From contig CAJFNB010000051.1 of the NCBI GenBank assembly GCA_904393845.1, positions 1 to 11,047 on the forward strand: a stretch of DNA of 11,047 nt, in the 5' to 3' direction. The notes under the pieces were generated by a model, which was not told where the DNA came from, searched no databases, and was given only the letters and a program-made list of their open reading frames with translations. This document shows, in pieces, positions 7,174 to 11,047 of this stretch (its first letter is position 1; every line of letters starts with the position of its first letter). The DNA comes from Alloclostridium intestinigallinarum. Its GTDB lineage: Bacteria > Bacillota > Clostridia > Christensenellales > UBA3700. The position numbers and the translations under genes are program-made.

Positions 7174-8128
7174 CGCACCGGGCAGACAAAAGCTTGCGGC
7201 GGCTCGCCGCCGCAAGTGAAAACGCCGTTATCACACATACGGCAACGCCGAAATAACCGATAAACGGATAAAAAACGTCCACCGCGGCGGAAAAATTCAG
7301 CGTAAATCCCAAAACGGAAAGAAGGCATAAAAACAATACGGGCAGTACCGGAGAAGTAAAATATCCGCTCAGATAGACGAACGCCACCCTGCCCGCGCCG
7401 AGAAGTGTAGACAATACGGCGGCGATAATTAGCGCTCCTCCCAGCACGGAAAGTCCCCTGCCCGCGGCAAAGACGAAAACGGGCATCGAACTCGACGAGT
7501 TGCAGCACGCGACCGTGTATACCAATCCGAGTAAAAGCGCGGCTATTCCGCCGTTCAATGCCGAACAAAGTGCAATCTGTCTTCCGCTCATACGCTTCCC
7601 CTCGTCTTTAATAAGGCACCCTCCCGTAAGCATATTCATTCCGCAGTATTCGAAAGCTGATACGCCGTCAATGTCTCCCGCGTGCATTTTAGTGCATAAA
7701 AAATACAGTACCGCCGCGCATGCAATAAGCACGGCTACGAGCACGGACGAGATATTTTTAATGAATTTAATATCAAAACAGGACAATATTCCGCATATTA
7801 TTCCGCCCGAAAGTCCGACAAGCGGAACGGCAAAACACGCCATACTCAGTTCTTCAAGAGCGCTGCACATAACGGCAAACGTGATCACCATGGACGCAAA
7901 CACGAAAAAGTCCACAAGTTTATTGAACGCGCCCCAAATTCCGCCTGCTTGAGCATATTTTCCGGCGGCGAGAAATACCGCGCTTACCGCGCCCATCATA
8001 AGTCCCGATATCACGGGCGTCAGGTAGCCGTATGCACCGAAGTAAAGTATCACTTCCCTACCCGTCGCAAAACCGGCGCCGACGATTGCGCCGATAAACA
8101 TAGCGGTTACCTTTATTGCGTTGAACAT
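7157..8128 (-). CDS. YkvI-family membrane transporter-like protein
   Basis: This 323-residue protein is almost entirely hydrophobic, with about ten membrane helices. The N-terminus contains the family hallmark FIGAIVGAGFATGREV (residues 11-26), matching the glycine-rich first helix of YkvI proteins. That helix resembles the unwound substrate- and ion-binding helix of LeuT-fold (APC/SLC5-6-like) transporters. The substrate is unknown for the family as far as I know. Polar breaks occur near 145-185 (KMHAGDIDG ... KDEGKRMSG). The start lacks a visible ribosome binding site: the 20 nt upstream are AT-rich with no GGAGG-like stretch. The ATG is kept because the conserved motif starts 10 residues later and a stop lies 30 nt upstream in frame. 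The 3' end overlaps the permease gene by 17 nt in convergent orientation. Confidence 0.85.
   Translation of the reverse strand: MFNAIKVTAMFIGAIVGAGFATGREVILYFGAYGYLTPVISGLMMGAVSAVFLAAGKYAQAGGIWGAFNKLVDFFVFASMVITFAVMCSALEELSMACFAVPLVGLSGGIICGILSCFDIKFIKNISSVLVAVLIACAAVLYFLCTKMHAGDIDGVSAFEYCGMNMLTGGCLIKDEGKRMSGRQIALCSALNGGIAALLLGLVYTVACCNSSSSMPVFVFAAGRGLSVLGGALIIAAVLSTLLGAGRVAFVYLSGYFTSPVLPVLFLCLLSVLGFTLNFSAAVDVFYPFIGYFGVAVCVITAFSLAAASRRKLLSARCVKRRT
7193..7216. terminator. Perfect 10-bp hairpin near convergent gene ends (possible terminator or pause)
   Basis: CTTGCGGCGG and its exact reverse complement flank a 4-nt loop (CTCG). For the plus-strand importer operon it lies 20 nt after the permease stop but is followed by TGAAAACG, not a T run. 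For the minus-strand gene it lies inside the coding region, about 34 nt before the stop, followed by CTTTTG. It is therefore not a textbook intrinsic terminator for either side. Structure is certain; function is inferred. Confidence 0.45.
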
Positions 8129-8364
8129 ATAAAAATATATGCGGCTGCCACGCAGTTAAATTACTAACCAGAACCTTACACACATCCGGGCCCTTGCTTT
8201 TTAGCGCACGGAAAGCGGTTTCGGCGGACGGCGCTCCGTCCCGCCTTGCCGGTAAAATCAGACAGATTTTTTTGTGCGGAATTACTTATTTTTTTAATGC
8301 AAACTCGAAATTGCTTTTATTCAGAAAATAAGCGATAAGGCATATTCCCGGTTTATAAAACGCT
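8129..8364. other. Intergenic spacer with two hairpins, unassigned
   Basis: This 236-nt gap separates two minus-strand genes. It holds a GC-rich hairpin at 8223-8245 (GGCGGACGG, loop CGCT, then CCGTCCCGCC, one bulged base) and an AT-rich hairpin at 8254-8270 (AAAATC, loop AGACA, GATTTT). The second is followed on the plus strand by three more T, though no plus-strand gene ends nearby. On the minus strand neither is followed by a clean T run, so neither is a convincing terminator for the DUF3810 gene. I see no convincing promoter for the YkvI gene, no riboswitch I recognise, and no credible small ORF. Confidence 0.5.
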
Positions 8365-9549
8365 TCAGCCGTCGTAGAACATATAGAGCAGCATTTTGCT
8401 TACGTCGCTGTATTCTATCCTGGCGACCTCTTCAATACCGCCTTCACCGTCGGGAATCTGTTCTATGATGGTTTCATTTCCGGGATTATAGTCGCCCACG
8501 CCGTCCTCCGTGCCGCTTAATTGAAGGTATATGTTATTGAAAAACGTCCCGATTCCGCCCAGCGCGCCCTGGCTTCGGCTGTATGCCGCCGCGAACTCGC
8601 AGTCCGCAAAATATTCGTCGGGTAACATAGCGTACAGCTGCTCGTACTCTTCTTCCGTACACCAATCGCGTACGAACAGTAACATTTTATTCACCAGCGT
8701 ATAGTAGCCCACGTATTTTACAAGTTTATCTTCGCTGTTCAGCATAACGTAATATGAAACCAGATTGGCGTCGCTTTCGCGCTGGACGCCCTTGGAATGC
8801 GCCATCTCGTGCGCGGCGGCGGCAACGGTTGTGGTCGTATAATAAGCCGTGCACACGTTACACTCGGCTGTGGGCGCAAAAAAGATCCCGCTTATGGAAA
8901 ATGCCGACATAAGTTCGGGCCACAGCCATTTTTTCAGCTTCGAGTCGGTATCGTAATAGTAATCGCTTGTAAGCACCCGTTCATACGTCGCCTGCAGACT
9001 TTCGTTCAGACCTTCAAGTCCGCCAGATATAACGAGTTCGCCGTTATCCGCCCTGTCCTGATTTTTCGCAAGACGCGACAACTCGGCAATGTAACTTTCC
9101 GTCATATCGTAAACCTTTTCGCCTTCGAGCTGCGAATTTTCGTATGCGGGAATATCCGCCGGAGCCCTTCCGTACGGCAGAATTGCGAACGCGCCGTATA
9201 CCGTACCCACTATAACCACTATGAGCGCAAGATTGACAAATGAATTAAGCGCGCGCCTGAACTGCTTTCTGCACAGCGCAACTATTATAAATATGAAAAA
9301 CGATATTGCAAGCGCAACCGCCGCATATATGAGTATTTCGAACAAACTGAACGGAATCCAGCCGGTAAGCGCGTTTGCGGCTTTGATCAGATTCGCCGAT
9401 ACGTTAAGACTGTACCACTCGCATATATCCACAGAAAGTTTCATCAGCGCAAGGATAATAAGCAGCGCCGCCATAACGCCTATGGCGATCGCTTTGCCTG
9501 CGACCATGCGCTTGTATTTTTTCCCGTCGATGTACAATTTCGGCTGCAT
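8365..9549 (-). CDS. DUF3810-family membrane protein with HExxH metalloprotease-like motif
   Basis: This 394-residue protein has three N-terminal membrane helices (about 18-38, 68-93 and 104-124). A large domain follows that should lie outside the cell if the N-terminus is inside. The motif HEMAHSKGVQRESDAN at 247-262 contains HExxH (H247, E248, H251) and an acidic residue 7-9 further on (E258 or D260) that could be a third zinc ligand. This pattern and the helix layout fit DUF3810, whose members I recall as putative zinc peptidases of unknown target. The cysteine pair C230/C233 lies 14 residues before the motif. The C-terminus (about 350-394) is acidic and ends without further helices. AAGG lies about 6 nt before the ATG, and a dedicated promoter lies upstream. 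Proteolytic activity is inferred, not shown. Confidence 0.85.
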   Translation of the reverse strand: MQPKLYIDGKKYKRMVAGKAIAIGVMAALLIILALMKLSVDICEWYSLNVSANLIKAANALTGWIPFSLFEILIYAAVALAISFFIFIIVALCRKQFRRALNSFVNLALIVVIVGTVYGAFAILPYGRAPADIPAYENSQLEGEKVYDMTESYIAELSRLAKNQDRADNGELVISGGLEGLNESLQATYERVLTSDYYYDTDSKLKKWLWPELMSAFSISGIFFAPTAECNVCTAYYTTTTVAAAAHEMAHSKGVQRESDANLVSYYVMLNSEDKLVKYVGYYTLVNKMLLFVRDWCTEEEYEQLYAMLPDEYFADCEFAAAYSRSQGALGGIGTFFNNIYLQLSGTEDGVGDYNPGNETIIEQIPDGEGGIEEVARIEYSDVSKMLLYMFYDG

Positions 9550-9579
9550 ACTTTACCTTACCTGTATTATACTATCTTA

Positions 9580-9607
9580 ATTATAGCATATTTTATCCGC
9601 TTTGCAA
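9580..9607 (-). promoter_or_regulatory. Sigma-A promoter for the DUF3810 gene
   Basis: On the minus strand, TTGCAA (9602-9607) and TATAAT (9580-9585) are 16 nt apart, with TGC just before the -10 (extended -10). A second TATAAT at 9566-9571 has no good -35 partner. The leader would be about 25 nt. Confidence 0.65.
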
Positions 9608-9654
9608 GACGGGCTGCGTTAAAAGTATTCTTTTTTACTTAAAATTTCCACGCG

Positions 9655-9672
9655 CAAATATATCCATATTTG
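9655..9672. repeat. Perfect 18-bp inverted repeat next to the -35 box (candidate operator)
   Basis: CAAATAT and ATATTTG flank a 4-bp centre (ATCC). The right arm ends on the base directly before the -35 hexamer of the NifU-like/GGGtGRT promoter. Two-fold symmetry and placement fit a dimeric regulator binding site. It has no T tail and lies upstream of the start site, so it is not a terminator for this operon. Confidence 0.5.
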
Positions 9673-9701
9673 TTGAAATTACCTCTTTCGTGTGTTATAA
9701 T
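9673..9701 (+). promoter_or_regulatory. Strong sigma-A promoter with extended -10 for the NifU-like/GGGtGRT pair
   Basis: TTGAAA (9673-9678) and the consensus TATAAT (9696-9701) are separated by 17 nt, with TGT directly before the -10. Upstream DNA around 9620-9672 is AT-rich, as an UP element would be. The predicted start near 9708 leaves a leader of about 34 nt containing AGGAGG. This is the best promoter match in the window. Confidence 0.85.
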
Positions 9702-9728
9702 TAACAAGGTAATAAAAGTTATCAAATC

Positions 9729-9734
9729 AGGAGG
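9729..9734 (+). promoter_or_regulatory. Full AGGAGG ribosome binding site for the NifU-like gene
   Basis: The complete AGGAGG lies 7 nt before the ATG at 9742. This decides against an upstream in-frame ATG at 9670, which lies upstream of the -10 box and so outside the predicted transcript. Confidence 0.88.
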
Positions 9735-9741
9735 AATCCTT

Positions 9742-10434
9742 ATGGAGTATTCACAGGAAGTCAAGAACATGTGCACCGTAGCCAAGGGCGCATATCATGG
9801 TCCCGCTCCCATTCCGGAAGAAGGCAAATGGGTTCAGGCTATGGAGATCAAGGATATCAGCGGTCTTACCCACGGCGTAGGTTGGTGCGCACCCCAGCAA
9901 GGCGCTTGCAAATTGACGCTTAACGTCAAAAACGGCGTCATCGAGGAAGCCCTTGTAGAAACCATCGGTTGCTCGGGCATGACCCACTCCGCAGCTATGG
10001 CGGCGGAAATTCTGGTGGGCAAAACCATTCTCGAAGCGCTTAACACCGACTTGGTATGCGACGCAATCAACACCGCTATGAGAGAGCTGTTTTTGCAAAT
10101 CGTATACGGCCGCACCCAGTCCGCTTTCTCTGAAAACGGCCTGAACATCGGCGCGGGTCTTGAAGACCTCGGCAAAGGTCTCAGGTCGCAGGTCGGCACG
10201 ATGTACGCAACCAAGGTCAAGGGCGTAAGATACCTTGAAATGGCTGAAGGCTACGTTACCAGAATCGCTTTGGATAAAGACGATACCGTTATCGGTTACG
10301 AATATGTTCAGCTCGGCAAGATGATGGACGCCGTCAATTCCGGCATGTCCGCCGATGAAGCTATGAAGAAATTCACCAGCAGCTACGGCAGATTCAAGGA
10401 AGGCGTTAAGTTCATCAATCCCCGTCATGAATAA
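9742..10434 (+). CDS. NifU/IscU-like iron-sulfur scaffold-type protein, partner of GGGtGRT protein
   Basis: This 230-residue, probably cytosolic protein has a NifU N-terminal-like region. GWCAPQQGAC (47-56) followed by a beta-type segment (LTLNVKNGVIEEALVE, 58-73) and IGCSGMTHS (75-83) resembles the first two cluster-ligand cysteines of IscU/SufU (here C56 and C77). These are followed by an amphipathic helix ending KTILEAL. The third IscU ligand region, a His-Cys pair, is not evident; C106 in LVCDAI is the nearest candidate, and C11 and C49 are extra cysteines. A C-terminal extension from about 125 to 230 is not typical of IscU. Relatives are annotated as iron-sulfur assembly scaffolds and occur next to GGGtGRT genes, as here; the true role is unproven. 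No suf or isc genes lie nearby. All 13 Ile codons avoid ATA, suggesting strong expression. Confidence 0.85.
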   Translation: MEYSQEVKNMCTVAKGAYHGPAPIPEEGKWVQAMEIKDISGLTHGVGWCAPQQGACKLTLNVKNGVIEEALVETIGCSGMTHSAAMAAEILVGKTILEALNTDLVCDAINTAMRELFLQIVYGRTQSAFSENGLNIGAGLEDLGKGLRSQVGTMYATKVKGVRYLEMAEGYVTRIALDKDDTVIGYEYVQLGKMMDAVNSGMSADEAMKKFTSSYGRFKEGVKFINPRHE

Positions 10435-10451
10435 TAAGGAGGCTTACACTA

Positions 10452-11047
10452 ATGGCAGTTACGTTTGAAAACTATGAAAGAAGAATAGATAAGATAAATA
10501 AGGTGCTCGCTTCCTATGGTATCAAGGACTTGGAAGAAGCCCGCAAAATCTGCCTGGATAAAGGCATCGACGTTGAAGCGATCGTGAAGGGCGTTCAGCC
10601 TATCGCATTCGATAACGCGGTCTGGGCTTATACCGTCGGCTGTGCAATCGCAATTAAGAAGGACTGCAAGGAAGCCAGCAAGGCCGCCGAAGCCATCGGC
10701 GAAGGTCTGCAGAGCTTCTGCATTCCCGGTTCCGTTGCAGACCAGCGTAAAGTAGGTCTCGGACACGGCAATCTTGCCGCAATGCTTTTGCGCGACGAAA
10801 CCAAGTGCTTCGCGTTCCTGGCAGGACACGAATCCTTCGCCGCGGCGGAAGGCGCTATCGGCATTGCAAAGAAAGCGGATAAAGTCCGCAAAGAGCCGCT
10901 CAAGGTTATCCTCAACGGTCTCGGTAAGGACGCTGCGCAGATTATCAGCCGCATCAACGGATTTACCTACGTTCAGACCAAGCTGGATTATTACACCGGC
11001 GAATTGAAGATTGTGCAGGAAATCGTTTACGGTTCCGATCCCGACCG
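10452..11047 (+). CDS. GGGtGRT-family protein, N-terminal part (runs off the window)
   Basis: The frame opens with ATG at 10452, 17 nt after the previous stop. AAGGAGG lies around 10436-10442, about 9 nt before the ATG. It stays open to the window end, giving 198 residues of a protein I recall as about 330 residues long. Recognisable stretches include YERRIDKIN (8-16), an IVKGVQPIAFDNAVWAY segment around 44-60, CIPGSVADQRKVGLGHGNLAAMLL around 91-114, FAFLAGHESFAAAEGAIG around 120-137, and the VILNGLGKDAAQIISRING segment near 153-171. The glycine-rich motif that names the family lies in the C-terminal part, beyond the window. No signal peptide or membrane helix is visible, so it is probably cytosolic. 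Function is unknown as far as I know; the constant partner is the NifU-like gene before it. Only two of about 20 Ile codons are ATA, both near the start. Confidence 0.88.
   Translation, partial: MAVTFENYERRIDKINKVLASYGIKDLEEARKICLDKGIDVEAIVKGVQPIAFDNAVWAYTVGCAIAIKKDCKEASKAAEAIGEGLQSFCIPGSVADQRKVGLGHGNLAAMLLRDETKCFAFLAGHESFAAAEGAIGIAKKADKVRKEPLKVILNGLGKDAAQIISRINGFTYVQTKLDYYTGELKIVQEIVYGSDPD

Noticed and set aside
8254..8273. Intrinsic terminator on the plus strand
   Set aside because: A 6-bp AT-rich stem with a T run is present, but no plus-strand gene ends within 1 kb upstream, and the stem is weak. It is kept only as part of the spacer description.
9670..9741. Upstream ATG for the NifU-like protein
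   Set aside because: It precedes the -10 box, so it would not be in the transcript. It has no ribosome binding site and uses ATA codons unlike the rest of the gene.
9751..10428. 225-codon open frame antisense to the NifU-like gene
   Set aside because: It has no promoter or ribosome binding site on that strand and mirrors the strongly biased codons of the real gene.

Overview
The window looks like a chromosomal stretch from a Clostridia-type member of the Bacillota, possibly an uncultured gut lineage. The evidence is strong AGGAGG-type ribosome binding sites, sigma-A promoters with extended -10 elements, tight operons, and a gene set (YkvI family, DUF3810, GGGtGRT pair) that I associate with this group. 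Base composition looks roughly balanced. I cannot name a genus. I see no mobile elements, tRNA/rRNA genes, CRISPR arrays or phage genes, and no gene-free stretch longer than 300 bases.

Region 1 (1-4520, minus strand) reads as one housekeeping operon. It starts at a well-formed promoter near 4490-4518 and runs pgsA (phosphatidylglycerophosphate synthase), a 79-residue two-helix membrane protein, valS (valyl-tRNA synthetase), a HAD phosphatase, and the start of an unrecognised membrane protein cut by the window edge. Gaps are 2, 33, 5 and 10 nt.

Region 2 (4520-7173, plus strand) is divergent from region 1. It holds a complete three-gene ABC importer of the NMT1/THI5-SsuA-TauA type: lipoprotein substrate-binding protein, ATPase, permease. 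The substrate cannot be read from sequence, and no TPP riboswitch is visible upstream.

Region 3 (7157-9607, minus strand) holds a YkvI-family LeuT-fold-like transporter, whose 3' end overlaps the permease gene by 17 nt in convergent orientation, and a DUF3810-type membrane protein with an HExxH metalloprotease-like motif. A 236-nt structured but unassigned spacer separates them. The DUF3810 gene has its own promoter.

Region 4 (9655-11047, plus strand) is the part most worth following up. A near-consensus extended -10 promoter, with a perfect 18-bp inverted repeat touching its -35 box, drives a NifU/IscU-like protein followed by the N-terminal part of a GGGtGRT-family protein. This pair has codon usage unlike the neighbouring genes (ATA almost absent), as expected for highly expressed genes. 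To my knowledge its biochemical role is not established.
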